Assembly: GCA_036927565.1 (NCBI GenBank)
Contig: JAYESD010000003.1
Span: 191,591,999-191,655,998 of the forward strand
Reading direction: 5' to 3'
Length of the DNA: 64,000 nt
From: Tuctoria greenei
Lineage: Eukaryota; Streptophyta; Magnoliopsida; Poales; Poaceae
The translations under genes were made by a program, and so were the position numbers. Below the pieces are notes generated by a model. It did no database searches, was not told where the DNA came from, and was given only the letters and a program-made list of their open reading frames with translations. Numbering within the stretch: the stretch's first letter is position 1; every line of letters starts with the position of its first letter. This document shows positions 1-11,022 of this stretch, piece by piece.

Positions 1-1617
1 TTTAAAATGATCCAATGCCTCGTCTTTCGTTTTAATAAGATAGAGATAACAGTATCTAGTAGCATCATCAATAAAAGATATAAAATATTTTTTGCCTTCT
101 CTAGACAAAATTCCATTCATTTCACACAAATCTAAGTGAATAAGATCTAGTGGTGACAAGCTCTTCTCTTCCAGGTTTTTAAAAGGCTTACATGGCTGTT
201 TAGCTTGCACACATGCATGACACTTAGATCTTCTTTCAACAGGAATTTTGGAATCAAATTAAGTTTGGACAATTTAATGATGCGATCATAATTGATGTGA
301 CAAAGTCGAGAGTGCTAAACAGTAGCCTCTCGTCTATTGCATTCAGAACTAGAACAAGCAACTGAGTTCACAAGATTATTACAATCTTCATCAATTGAAA
401 GGCGGAATAGGCCTCCGCTATCGTAGCCTTTTCCGATAAATAAACCAAACTTCAAAATAATAAATTTGTTCGACTCAAACACTAGCTTATAGCCATCACG
501 ATACAATAGAGAACCACTGATCAGGTTCCTATTTATTCTAGGAACGTGCTGTACATTCTTCAAAGAGAGGAGTCTTTCCGGAGGTCAATTTCAGATTGAC
601 TCTTCCAATTCCATGTACAAAAGTTGTAGACCCATTGCCCATTAAGACGAAGCAATTGTCAGTAGCCTAATAAGAAGAAAATAAATCGTAGTCAGAACAA
701 ACATGCACATTAGCTCCCGTGTCTAACCACCAATCGGTGGATTGACATGCTAGAAAAACTTCTGGAACATACCCTGATCCAGACGTTCCTCCAGCCTCGC
801 TAATGGTGACATTCACAGAGTTCTGACCACCACCTTTCTTTCCTTTTCTATTGCGACATTTCCTGGCTATGTGACCAGGCTCGCCGCACACAAAGCAAGT
901 TAGGTCTTCTTTCTTCTTCTTCTTCTTAAAGCTAGTATTTTGTTTGGCTTTTCCTTTCCAGTTCTTGTTGTTCTTGTTGCCACCACCAGATTTACCTTCA
1001 ACCACACTGGCATTAGATGGATTTCCTTCCTGCGGAACAGAACGAGGCACATCCTTTCATCTTGCCTTCTAAACATCAAGAGTTGAGATCAGACTCTCAA
1101 CAGTCATAACCTCTTTCTTGTGTTTTAGGCTCGTGGCAAAACTTCTCTAAGATGGAGGCAATTTGGAAATAATTCCACCAACCACGAACTTGTCAGGTAA
1201 GACCGTATCAACGTGCGCAAGTTCCCCCACCAGAAGTTGGATCTCATGAGCCCGTTCCACTATAGATCGGTCATCGACCATCTTATATTCGTGGTACTGG
1301 TCATTAACATATAGTTCATGTCCAGCATCCGATTCTGCAAATTTGCGGTCTAGGGCCTCCCATAATTCCTTAGCCGAAACGTGGTTCATGTAAATGTCAC
1401 ATAGCTGATCTGACAGGAGTGACAATAGGCAGCCAAGACAAGTGGAATTGTCCAGATCATAATCACATTGTTGCTCCTCAGTGAGAGGAAGAACTGGGGA
1501 AATCACCCACCACATATTCATCGACATGAGCTAGAACTTGACCCGAGTCTGCCATCTCTTAAAATTGTCACCCCCGGCAAATCGCTCAGGTTTCAACGCA
1601 TCAGTAAGTCCAGCCAT
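1..1617 (-). pseudogene. Copia-A gag-protease-integrase polyprotein (decayed, partial)
   Basis: The reading starts at the minus-strand ATG at 1617 (MAGLTDALKPERF). It continues as a typical copia gag through 1530-1147, then a CCHC zinc knuckle (CFVCGEPGHIARKC, about 903-860) after a lysine-rich stretch. Next comes the retropepsin motif WWLDTGANVHVC near 735-700. After frameshifts and stops between 663 and 303, bases 240-1 encode the GAG-pre-integrase and the start of the integrase core (HACVQAKQPCKPF, then FISFIDDATRYCYLY). Gag packages RNA, protease cleaves the polyprotein and integrase inserts the cDNA. RT and RNase H would lie left of base 1. At least three frame breaks make this copy non-coding. 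Domain identity is sure; the ATG choice rests on the conserved gag N-terminus. Confidence 0.85.
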
Positions 1618-1643
1618 GCTAAGTCTATCAGGTTTCTGGATTG

Positions 1644-2024
1644 TTGGATAATATGCATGGCATGCAATTAATTTGATGATCCGAAACAGCAAAACGACTA
1701 GAGCAGATTTACTAATAGTCAACATAAACAGTGCTAGTAGTATACAAATCAGAACTGAAACAAATGCAAATAAATCACTCATCAAGTAAATCGAACCAGC
1801 CATAGTTCGAGAGATCCACTTACAGATCGTCCTGCTGTGAAGTAGACGATAAACTGATGATGAAGATGTAAATGCAGTGAGCGGTCGTGCAAAAGCACTT
1901 CCCAGAAACCTGATCGCCGGCACCCGTGCAGGTCTTCAGATCGCCGGCGTCGGTTCGGAGACACCGCTCTCTCTCAATCCACTGCACGGCGGACGAAGGG
2001 ACGACAAGGTAAAAATGCGGCAAC
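1644..2024 (-). repeat. Copia-A 5' LTR, downstream portion / leader (tentative)
   Basis: Non-coding stretch between the Copia-B insertion and the Copia-A gag ATG. The minus strand ends with CCAACA at 1644, matching the TGTTGG start at 11022. Only about 27 bases separate this from the gag ATG and no clear primer-binding site is seen. An alternative is that part of this stretch is untranslated leader rather than LTR. Confidence 0.4.
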
Positions 2025-3445
2025 GGAAAGCATCTAGGCCCCCATGAGGTATGGTTTTGGAGATTAATGACAACCATTGGATTTTACTAATGAATTTGTG
2101 GATGCAAGGTCTCCCATATCATTCAACCAAATGAAATCTATATGAAGATGAACATCAACTGATGATCATTGGAGACCCCTAAATAATCATGAGATCAATC
2201 AAAGTTATGAAGATTAGAAGTAAAAGCTCATATGTCAAAGTTATTCAACCATAATTGACAGCACTCAATGCTTGATAATCATTAGAAGAATATTTACAAC
2301 AAGTGTCTAAGAGGTCAATCGAGCAAAATACAAAAGAATCACTTAGAATAACTCGAAGCAAACAAAATCAACTCACCGGATCAACCGATGTTTCCAGAGA
2401 ACAACACATCGGTCGAGTTGGTTCAGCAGAAGAAGACCTCAGAACCAAGTACTCACCGGATCATCCGATGAGAAAAGACAATGTTACATCGGTCCATCAG
2501 TACAGTAAGCTATATCCCTGGACCAAGTGTAACACCGGATCATCCGATGTATAACTTTGAACACATCGGTCAACCAGTCCAGTAAGCATCAAGTTTGAAC
2601 CAATTCTGGAGGAAGTGCCATCGGATCATCCGATGAGAAGACAAGTGCAAAATCAGTCTAACAACGATCATATCTGACACAATGACATCAGCTAATTTGG
2701 ATTTGACCGATGATAACTGAAGGGAGAACATCGGATCATCCGGTGTTCGCAGAACAGTGATGTCAGCCTACTTTTCCAACAACTATTTCGTGGAGGCTGG
2801 CTATTTGTACCCCTTCAACCAGTCTACTCGACAAGTCTTGACTACCCGACATACTCTACACATTCTCAAGCATTCAAGACGTTGAGCTACCACTTCTAGA
2901 TCATGTACACCACTTACACACCAAGAGATAGGCTAGAACTAGCTAGAGATAGTGCTTGTGTGCTTCCATTCTTGGTGATTGGAATCTCTAGTGTAGTGAG
3001 AGCTGTAAGGGAGTGTCCCTTGGTGATTGTAATTGAGAGAGACTTCCGGAGCTTGCCAAGACGGTTGTGGAAGCCCGGAGGAACCAATTTGTACAAGGCT
3101 TGAGCTCCACCTTGCCGAGGTTGGCAAACGGAGAAGAATAGTGAAGATCCCTAGTCTCGGTGACTTGGGTGTGGCTATACCCTTCGGTGGGTGCCACAAC
3201 ATGGATGTAGGAAGATCTTGACGATCTTGCCGAACCACGGGATAAATCCTCGTGTCTCCTCGGGAGTTTGCATTCTCTTACTCTCACTTTACACTTATGC
3301 ATTTCATATACCATAAAGTTACTAGTCACTTGAATGCATATGTTGTTTGCATAGGGAATTGGGCTTTTAGTAATTAAGTTTTATTGCTTTAAATTTTTGA
3401 AAAGAAGCCCAATTCACCCCCCCTCTTGGGCATTCGATCCTTACA
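2025..3445 (+). repeat. Copia-B 5' LTR
   Basis: It matches the 3' LTR (8979-10399) and the solo LTR at 20659-22104 nearly end to end. Its first dinucleotide is GG instead of TG, and it ends TTACA at 3445 directly before the primer site. Bases 2375-2745 hold an array of CGGATCATCCG-type palindromes. The TATA-like box seen in the other two copies (CTATTTATACC) reads CTATTTGTACC here (2801). Confidence 0.9.
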
Positions 3446-3447
3446 AT

Positions 3448-3460
3448 TGGTATCAGAGCA
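3448..3460 (+). promoter_or_regulatory. Copia-B primer-binding site
   Basis: TGGTATCAGAGCA lies two bases after the 5' LTR end. This is the usual plant copia minus-strand primer site, complementary to the 3' end of initiator tRNA-Met. Confidence 0.9.
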
Positions 3461-3505
3461 AGGTTGCTCATTGGATCATTCTAGCTTCACCGCTAGAGAG
3501 CTGAA

Positions 3506-5631
3506 ATGGCCAAGATTGGGGGTTCGGTTCCTATCTTCGAGGACAAGAACTTTGCCTATTGGAAAGCACGCATGCGCGCTTATCTAGAGGCTATTGCTCC
3601 CGAAGTATGGGAAGCGACCCACGCGGGGTTGTGTGAGCACACTTATGTTGGTGATCAAATCAAGTGGGATGCTAAAGCTAGGAATGCAATTTATGAATGC
3701 ATTAGTCAAGATGCGTTTGCTAGGATTGCTAGTAAAGAAAAGGCTTGTGAAATTTGGGCTTGCTTGATAGAAACTCATGAGGGTTCTTCTCGTGTCAAAG
3801 AACTAAAATATCACATGCTTAAAGCCAAATATGATGAGTTTAAAATGCTACCTCATGAAAATGTCAATGAAATGTTCTCTCGCTTGAATGTGCTTATTGA
3901 AGAAATTAATACTCTTGACATTGCTTCTCTTGGCAAGGGACTCATCAACTGCAAGATTCTCATGCTCCTTCCTAAGCCAAAGTACAACATCATCAACTCC
4001 ATGCTTCAAAAAGAATCTCTTGACCATATTGAAGTTTCGGAACCTATTGGAGAGATTCACGCTCATGAGATGAGTGTACTTGGGATGATGGAGCAATCAT
4101 GTTCAAAGACAATTGCCCTAAAGGCCTCCACCAAGAAAACAAGTCTCAAGAAAAATAAGGTGGTTGAGCCTAGCTCAAGTGAAGAAGAGCAAGCATCAAG
4201 TGAAGATGACGATGATGAGCTTGCGTTGATGATGAGAAAGTTCTCCCGCTTGAACTCCAAGATTGCCAAGAAGGGATACACCTTTGATCCCAAGAAGAAA
4301 GCATTTCTACCAAGGAGAGATGACCACAAGACTTGCTACAATTGTGGTGATCAAGGCCACATCTCCTATGATTGTCCAAAACCAGACAAAAGAAGAGAGA
4401 ACCACAAGAGCAAGCATCGCAAGCTTGAAGATAGTGAAGATGATGAAGAAGAGGTCAAACCCAAACCAAGATCCTTTGGGAAGAAGAAACATGACAAGGG
4501 CAAGAAGGCAAAGCTCTTCCCAAAGAAGAGAAATGGTCCACAAAAGGTGTTCATGTGTGAGGCAAATGAATGGGTCACCGATGAAAAATCAAGTGATGAA
4601 GAGAGTGAAGCGAAAGAAGAAAGTTTGGCCAGCCTTGCCATTGCCAACAATGATTGTTCACCTCTTCATCCACCACCCATGTGCCTCATGGCTAAAGGTA
4701 ACACCAAGGTATGTGATGATTCTAGCGATGATGAGCTTTCCCCCGATGATTTAACTTCATTAATATATGAATATCACACTATCATTATGAGGGAAAAGAG
4801 TAAGGTTAAGGCTCTTGAAGAAACTCGTGCTAAGCTTGAGAGTGCTAACCTTGATTTGCTTGACAAGTATGAAAGCATACATAAAGAGCATGACACGCTC
4901 AAATCCCATGTCAAGCAAGTTGAGGAGGATAGGCTCAAATCAAGCTAGATCATCATGAGCTTGACTTAGCCCACCAAGCACTCTTGGGAAAGCACAATGA
5001 GTTGATCCAAGAGCATCAAATACTTAACCTTGCTCATGAAGCGCTTGATCAAGAATTAAAAAATATAAAGAAACAAACTCTTAATGATAAGGTATCCATT
5101 ACTTCTCATGCCACTAATGTCTTGCACAAGTCTTTGCCTTTGAAAGAGAACACTAGGGAGAAGGACTTGTTGGAAGAAATTGAGAGTCTCCGTACTAGTG
5201 TGACTAGACTATCAAAAGGAGAAGTCAAGCACAAGGAAATCCTATTCCAACAAGCAAAGGCCTTCAACAAGAGAGGACTTGAATCCTTCCCGGTGCCTAA
5301 CAAAGGAAAGGTGCCCTCACCGGAGCTTAGAACAAGCTTCATCAAGGAAGTTGGTTCTTATTGCCAACATTGTGAGGTCACCGGTCACCATACAAGGGAG
5401 TGTCCTCTTTCTAACCGGCCTTCTCCAACATTGTCCATTAACTACAAATCTACTTTCAATGATCATTATTATCTCTTGAGTAAAGTAGATGGCAAGGTGA
5501 AGGCAAGATTCATTGGCAAGGATATGAAGGGTATGAAGGGGAAGCTCCCCAAGCAACTTTGGGTCCCAAAAACACTTGTATCACACATACAAGGACCTAA
5601 GTTGGCTTGGGTGCCTAAATTTAAAAATTGA
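3506..5631 (+). pseudogene. Copia-B gag (frameshifted)
   Basis: The ATG at 3506 opens a 480-residue frame starting MAKIGGSVPIFEDKNFAYW, a copia gag (UBN2-like) domain. A CCHC zinc knuckle is at residues 277-290 (CYNCGDQGHISYDC), followed by Lys/Glu/Asp-rich low-complexity sequence. The frame stops at 4948, but the natural continuation (LDHHELDLAHQALL onward) runs in the next frame from about 4938 to 5631, so one frameshift splits the gene. The second half is a predicted coiled coil and holds another Cys/His cluster (CQHCEVTGHHTREC, about 5362-5403). The protein would package element RNA in cytoplasmic particles. An unusually long gag tail fits SIRE-type elements. The start is chosen 46 bases after the primer site, the first ATG with gag similarity. 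Confidence 0.85.
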
Positions 5632-5645
5632 ATTCATGTGTGTAG

Positions 5646-7796
5646 GTGAACTACAAAGCCGGAGGAAAGCATTGGGTACTTGATAGCGGGTGCACTCAAC
5701 ATATGACCGACAATGATGGTATGTTCACCACCATAGAAAACTCCGACAATCATGAACAAGTCACCTTTGCTGATAACTCTAAGGGTAAGGTAATTGGGTT
5801 AGGTAAGATTGCTATTTCAAATGACTTATCTATTTCTAATGTATTGTACATTAAGTCACTTAGTTTTAATTTACTTTCTATTGCACAATTATGTGACTTG
5901 GACTAACGTGCACCTTTAGCAAAAATGATGTTGTTGTGAGTAGTGAAACAAGCCAAGAACTAATCTTCAAAGGATTTCGGCATGGACATCTCTACCTAGT
6001 ATACTTCTCCAACAAGGATGCTAGCTTGACCACTTCTCTTTTCACCAAGACAAGTTTGGGTTGGCTATGGCATCGACGCATAGCGCACATAGGGATGAGC
6101 AAGCTCAAGAAGTCATTCAAGCTTGGGATGGTGACCGGCATGAAGGATGTCATATTTGAGAAGAACAAGCTTTGTAGCGCTTGTCAAGCCGGGAAACAAG
6201 TTGCTTCACACCACCCAATGAAGACAATGGTGTCAACCTCCAAGACACTTGAGCTACTCCACATGGACCTCTTCGGACCGTCCACATATCAAAGTCTTGG
6301 CGGTAACCTCTAATGTCTTGTTATAGTTGATGACTACTCTCGCTATGCTTGGACTTTGTTTCTAGGTGACAAGAGTGAAACTCCGGAAGTGTTCAAGACC
6401 TTCGCTAACCGCGCTGAAAGGGAATTTCAACTTCCCATCATCAAGGTCCGGAGTGACAACGGCACCGAATTCAAGAACTACAACATTGGGGAGTGGTGTG
6501 ACCGTGAAGGCGTGAAGCATGAGTTTTCGGCCACATACACTCCTCAACAAAATGGTGTTGTTGAAAGAAAGAACAAGACTCTCATCACTCTTGCGTGAGC
6601 AATGCTTGATGACTATGGCACGTCGGAGAAGTTTTGGGCCGAAGCAATCAACACGGCGTGCCATGCCGCAAATAGCGTCTACCTACATTGACTACTTCAA
6701 AAGACCCCGTACGAACTTCTCATTGGGAGAAAGCCCAACATCTCCTACTTTCGAGTCTTTGGGTGTAAGTGCTATATCTACCGCAAGAAAAGGCTCGGTA
6801 AGTTTGAAAGAAGATGTGATGTTGGTATATTTCTTAGTTATGCATCAAACTCAAAAGCATATCGAGTATTCAACCAAACCTCCGGTTTAGTTGAGGAAAG
6901 TTGTGATGTTCAGTTTGATGAAATTAATGGCTCCCAAGAGGAGAGTTTTGGTCATGATGAAATAGATGATGAGCCTCTACGAGAAGCTATGAAGAACATG
7001 ACCATTGGAGACATCAAGCCTAAAGTTGAGGAGAGCCATGATCAAGGGGGAGCCTCAAGTTCCAACATCAACACATCTATGGCGCCTCAAGTTGACGAAG
7101 AAGAGAAGGATGATCCATTGCCGACTCTAGATTCACAAGCCACACAACATCAAGAAGAAGAAGAAGTCCATGATCAAGTCCAAACACAAGATGAGCAACA
7201 CGCATCACCACCGCCAAGTGCTTCACAACCACTTATGAGGCATGGACGCATCTCCAAGGCGCATCCGATGTACCAAATTATCGGAAGTCTGTCAAGGGGA
7301 GTAAGTATACGTTCTTGCTATTTCGCTTCGTTTTGTGAGCACTACTCGTTTGTTTCATGTGTAGAACCCACTCACATTGAGGAAGCACTCCAAGATCCAA
7401 ATTGGGTGATGGCCACTCAAGAAGAACTTAACAACTTCATCCGCAATGAAGTTTGGGTGTTGGAGGAGCGACCCAAGGACAAAAACGTCACCGGAACAAA
7501 GTGGGTGTACCGCAACAAACAAGACGAGAATGGCGTGGTGGTCTGCAACAAGGCAAGACTTGTGGCCAAGGGGTTCTCGCAAGTTGAAGGACTAGAATTT
7601 GGGGAGACATTTGCTCCGGTCGCCCGGCTAGAAGACATCCGTATACTTCTTGCCTTTGCATCACATCATAATATTAGACTTTATCAAATGGATGTGAAAA
7701 GTGCCTTTCTTAATGGTTACATTAACGAGCTTGTTTATGTTGAACAACCTCCCAGGTTTGAAGTGCCTTTCTTAATGGTTACATTAACGAGCTTGT
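5646..7796 (+). pseudogene. Copia-B pol: protease, integrase, truncated RT
   Basis: The protease motif WVLDSGCTQHMT is at about 5673-5708. The GAG-pre-integrase (LWHRRIAHIGMSKL) starts near 6066 and the integrase zinc cysteines (CSACQAGKQ) follow near 6175. The core has D in the VDDYSRYAW motif (6329), D in SDNGTEF (6452) and E in QQNGVVERKN (6548). Stops or frame changes occur near 5906, 6313, 6598 and 6690. RT begins around 7370 (EALQDPNWVMATQEE) and reaches NKARLVAKGFSQ and MDVKSAFLNGYINE. It then breaks at 7760-7796 where a 36-bp direct repeat is followed by unrelated sequence. The YVDD catalytic box and all of RNase H are absent. This is a dead copy. Confidence 0.88.
7699..7796 (+). repeat. 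36-bp direct repeat at the Copia-B RT deletion junction
   Basis: Bases 7699-7734 and 7761-7796 are identical or nearly so (AAGTGCCTTTCTTAATGG...), separated by 26 bases. The first copy is in the RT frame; the second leads straight into the 3' extra ORF. This fits strand transfer during reverse transcription or a recombination-mediated deletion. Confidence 0.85.
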
Positions 7797-7810
7797 GTAA
7801 TCCCAAGAAG

Positions 7811-8615
7811 ACTGGCTCAGGCAGAGGCTCAGGGTGAGGACCTTCAGCACATTTGGTCCGACAGTGACACAGATGACAGCGTTGAGGAGTACTTCCCACC
7901 TCCTCCCTCACCTAGGCAGCACGACGCGGAGGCTGGAGGCTCGACTGTGCCACCTCCCACTCCACCTCCCGTCTCAGAGGCACAGGTCTCTCAGCCGTCC
8001 GAGCTTACTTCACTACTACAACAGATGGTTGAGCAGCAGCGCCTGGACTGGCTTGCAGCTGAGCAGGCCGCACGTCTCTTAGAGCTCCAGCAGCAGCAGC
8101 AGGAGATGCAGCACCAGATCGCCCGCGAGAGGCGAGAGGACACTGACAGGCTGACTGGGCTGATAGACCAGATGCACCAGCGCTCCCTCGACCAGTAGCA
8201 GCAGACGCAACAGGCGATGATGGGCATCCTGGGGTTGATCACCAACCTCTACACACATACCGGGATTGCCCTGCCATCGCAGCTTCCGGGCTTTGCTCCA
8301 GCCCCGCCTGTCCTGACTCCATCTTTAGCGCCAGTGCCGACCACGCCGATCCCGACGATCAGCATGTCCCCACTGCTTGCTCCGGGTGCCCCTATCCACT
8401 CTCCGCTGCCGGCCACGACACTTTTCCAGCAGACGCCAGCATCCGTTGTCAGTGCCCCTCTTCCTGCAGTCCAGACTCAGCAGGCACCGACAGCGGCTCC
8501 TACAGCTCCCTCCCTTTCTACTCCAGCCTCAGTCGCAGCAGCAGGCAGCAGCTCCAACGACAGCACCCCTAACGGTGACCAGTTCGTCATCGCTCTGAGC
8601 ACTCAGGGTTCTTAG
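7811..8615 (+). pseudogene. Copia-B 3' extra ORF (env-position ORF, Gln-rich coiled coil)
   Basis: This is a single frame between the truncated RT and the 3' LTR, broken by one TAG at 8196-8198. The N-terminal part is acidic then proline-rich. Residues around 8000-8195 form a Gln/Glu-rich likely coiled coil (EQQRLDWLAAEQAARLLELQ). The part after the TAG is Pro/Ala/Thr/Ser-rich. I see no signal peptide or convincing membrane segment, so calling it an envelope protein would rest only on position. Extra ORFs in this position are known in SIRE-type copia elements; the function here is unknown. The true start is lost with the deletion. Confidence 0.6.
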
Positions 8616-8639
8616 GCATTTGGATTCCTTTTTGGTGTC

Positions 8640-8978
8640 TTGATGCCAAAGGGGGAGAAGAGTTAGAGAGAGTCAGGGGGAGGATAGCTCAGTCTCAGGG
8701 GGAGTCCTAGCTGTAGGGGGAGTCAGAGTCTGTATCTATATCTTTTGTAATTTGGTGTTTTTGCTACTCATTTGCTATTCATTGAGTATTCATGTGCCAC
8801 TTATTCTCTTGAGTTATTGATCGATTGAGCTTTCGCGTTATTAATCTCTTTTGAGTCTTCAAGTTTAACATGCCATATCTTGTACTCATTGCATATCATT
8901 TTAAGTATCGTACTATCAAATTCATTACTATTATGCTTCACTTGTTGTGTTGTCATCAATCACCAAAAAGGGGGAGAT
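8640..8978 (+). promoter_or_regulatory. Copia-B purine-rich tracts and 3' polypurine tract
   Basis: AGGGGGAG-type tracts recur at about 8648, 8677, 8697 and 8715. The true plus-strand primer AAAAAGGGGGAGA is at 8965-8977, immediately before the LTR. No coding sequence is seen between 8616 and 8978. Confidence 0.75.
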
Positions 8979-10399
8979 TGAAAGCATCTAGGCCCCCATG
9001 AGGTATGGTTTCGGTGATTAATGACAACCATTGGTTTTTACTAATGAATTTGTGGATGCAAGGTCTCCCATATCATTCAATCAAATGAAATCTATATGAA
9101 GATGAACATCAACTGATGATCATTGGAGACCCCTAAACAATCATGAGATCAATCAAAGTTATGAAGATTAGAAGTAAAAGCTCCTATATCAAAGTTATTC
9201 AACCATAATTGACAGCACTCAATGCTTAATAATCATCAGAAGAATATTTACAACAAGTGTCTAAGAAGTCAATCGAGCAAAATACAAAAGAATCACTTAG
9301 AATAACTCAAAGCAAACAAAATCAACTCACCGAATCAACCGATGTTTCCAGAGAACAACACGTCGGTCGAGTTGGTTCAGCAGAAGAAGAAGACCTCAGA
9401 ACCAAGTACTCACCGGATCATCTGTGAGAAAAGACAATGTTACATCAGTCCATCAGTACAGTAAGCTATATCCCTGGACCAAGCGTAACACCAGATCATC
9501 CGATGTATAACTTTGAACACATCGGTCAATCACTCCAGTAAGCATCAAGTTTGAACCAATTCTGGAGGAAGTGCCACCGGATCATCCGATGAGAAGACAA
9601 GTGCAACATCGGTCTAACAACGGTCATATCTGACACAATGACATCAGCTAATTTGGATTTGACCAATGATAACTGAAGGGAGAACATCGGATCATCCGGT
9701 GTTCGCAGAACAGTGATGTCAGCCTACTTTTCCAACGGCTATTTCGTGGAGGCTGGCTATTTATACCCCTTCAACCAGTCTACTCGACAAGTCTTGACTA
9801 CCAGACATACTCTACACATTCTCAAGCATTCAAGACGTTGAGCTACCACTTCTAGATCATGTACACCACTTACACACCAAGAGATAGGCTAGAACTAGCT
9901 AGAGATAGTGCTTGTGTGCTTCCATTCTTGGTGATTGGAATCTCTAGTGTAGTGAGCTGTAAGGGAGTGTCCCTTGGTGATTGTAATTGAGAGAGACTTC
10001 CGGAGCTTGCCAAGACGGTTGTGGAAGCCTGGAGGAACCAAGTTGTACAAGGCTTGAGCTCCACCTTGCCGAGGTTGGCAAACGGAGAAGAATAGTGAAG
10101 ATCCCTAGTCTCGGTGAATTGGGTGTGGCTATACCCTTCGGTGGGTGCCACAACGTGGATGTAGGAAGATCTTGACGATCTTGCCGAACCACGAGATAAA
10201 TCCTCTTTTCTCCTCGGGAGTTTGCATTCTCTTACTCTCACTTTACACTTATGCATTTCATATACCGCAAAGTTACTAGTCACTTGAATGCATAGGTTGT
10301 TTGCGTAGGGAATTGAGCTTTTAGTAATTAAGTTTTATTGCTTTAAATTTTTGAAAAGAAGCCCAATTCACCCCCCCTCTTGGGCATTCGATCCTTAAA
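8979..10399 (+). repeat. Copia-B 3' LTR
   Basis: It starts TGAAAGCATC right after the polypurine tract and ends TTAAA (TTACA in the other copies). The palindrome array is at 9328-9701 and the TATA-like CTATTTATACC at 9758. It has the same length as the 5' LTR when the first mutated base is counted. Confidence 0.9.
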
Positions 10400-11022
10400 G
10401 CAGTGCAGAGCAGTTAGCGAGAGAGGCGTTATGTGTTGTGTGTATCTATCTGCCTCCAGTATACAGGACGTCTCCTTATATACTCGAGTCTTCAATCGCC
10501 TCAGATTCGATCTGCCATAATTTCAGGAAACCGCCCCCTAAAATCCCTCAACGTGCAACTAATGGGAGCAGTTATGGGCATTCGTGCACATTAAACGTGC
10601 ACCTGCAGTTATGCCTCAAATTACTCCTCATGTTGACGTGACAGTCTAGGTGTTGATGAAATATTCTGGATAATATATGTGGCAGAAAATAAAGGCAGTG
10701 GAACACAAGTCATCATGACGTGAACGCGAACGCGCAACGTCATAAGTCACAAATCACGCGATGAACACGCGTAAAATCGCGAAACACGCGTGCGTGCGTG
10801 TGACTTTGTGTCCATAGCAGCAACCTCCATCTCCCTCATTATTCCCATTCTGAGAACCACTCCAAGAGCCACTATATATGTTGGAGAACATCCATCTAGG
10901 TGGGCAATGTGGGACTAAAGTCCCAAGCCACCTCTTCACACCACCTTGGCTTTTCACCAGGGGAGTTGGCCCAAATAAATGAGCCCATAAATGGGTTGTA
11001 CCAAAGGGGCCAAATCCCAACA
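10400..11022 (-). repeat. Copia-A 5' LTR, upstream portion (U3 and promoter)
   Basis: On the minus strand it begins TGTTGGGATTTGG at 11022. It has a TATA-type box TATATAAGG (plus 10474-10482) and a cluster of CGCG motifs at 10718-10800. It is cut at 10400 by the Copia-B insertion. The downstream portion probably continues at 2024-1644, where the minus strand reads ...CCAACA, giving matched TGTTGG/CCAACA ends and a total LTR near 1.0 kb. No canonical tRNA-Met primer site follows 1644, so that end is tentative. Confidence 0.7.
10474..10482 (-). promoter_or_regulatory. TATA-type box in Copia-A LTR
   Basis: The minus strand reads TATATAAGG, about 540 bases into the LTR, followed by sequence leading to the Copia-A leader. 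Position and sequence fit an LTR core promoter. Confidence 0.55.

Larger units (their letters stand above)
2025..10399 (+). mobile_element. Copia-B, SIRE/Maximus-like copia retrotransposon, internally deleted
   Basis: It has two LTRs of about 1.42 kb (2025-3445 and 8979-10399), a tRNA-Met-type primer site TGGTATCAGAGCA at 3448, a polypurine tract at 8965-8977, a long gag, protease and integrase. RT breaks off at about 7760 and RNase H is missing. An extra ORF sits at 7811-8615. Flanking 5-mers are GCAAC and GCAGT, which differ by two transitions, consistent with an aged target duplication. It lies in the LTR of Copia-A. Large LTRs, a coiled gag tail, a 3' extra ORF and AGGGGGAG tracts fit the SIRE lineage. 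Lacking RT, it cannot move on its own. Confidence 0.9.
1..11022 (-). mobile_element. Copia-A, Ty1/copia LTR retrotransposon, split by Copia-B and truncated at window edge
   Basis: Minus-strand copia element. Its 5' LTR starts at 11022 (reads TGTTGGGATTTGG on the minus strand) and is interrupted at 10400/2024 by Copia-B. The gag ATG is at 1617, and gag, zinc knuckle, protease and part of integrase run leftward to base 1, where the window ends. The right flank (from 11023) is the LTR of LARD-1, so Copia-A inserted into LARD-1. The other target-site copy lies off the window. Family membership is clear from the gag-protease-integrase order; the exact lineage is not resolved. Confidence 0.85.

Noticed and set aside
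1644..2024. Hydrophobic ORF upstream of Copia-A gag considered as a membrane protein
   Set aside because: It is a chance extension of the gag frame through LTR/leader sequence and is interrupted by the Copia-B boundary.
2903..3329. Overlapping ORFs at the 3' end of Copia-B LTRs (also 9870-10283 and 21532-21960)
   Set aside because: Same LTR sequence in three places, open in several frames on both strands; no domain.
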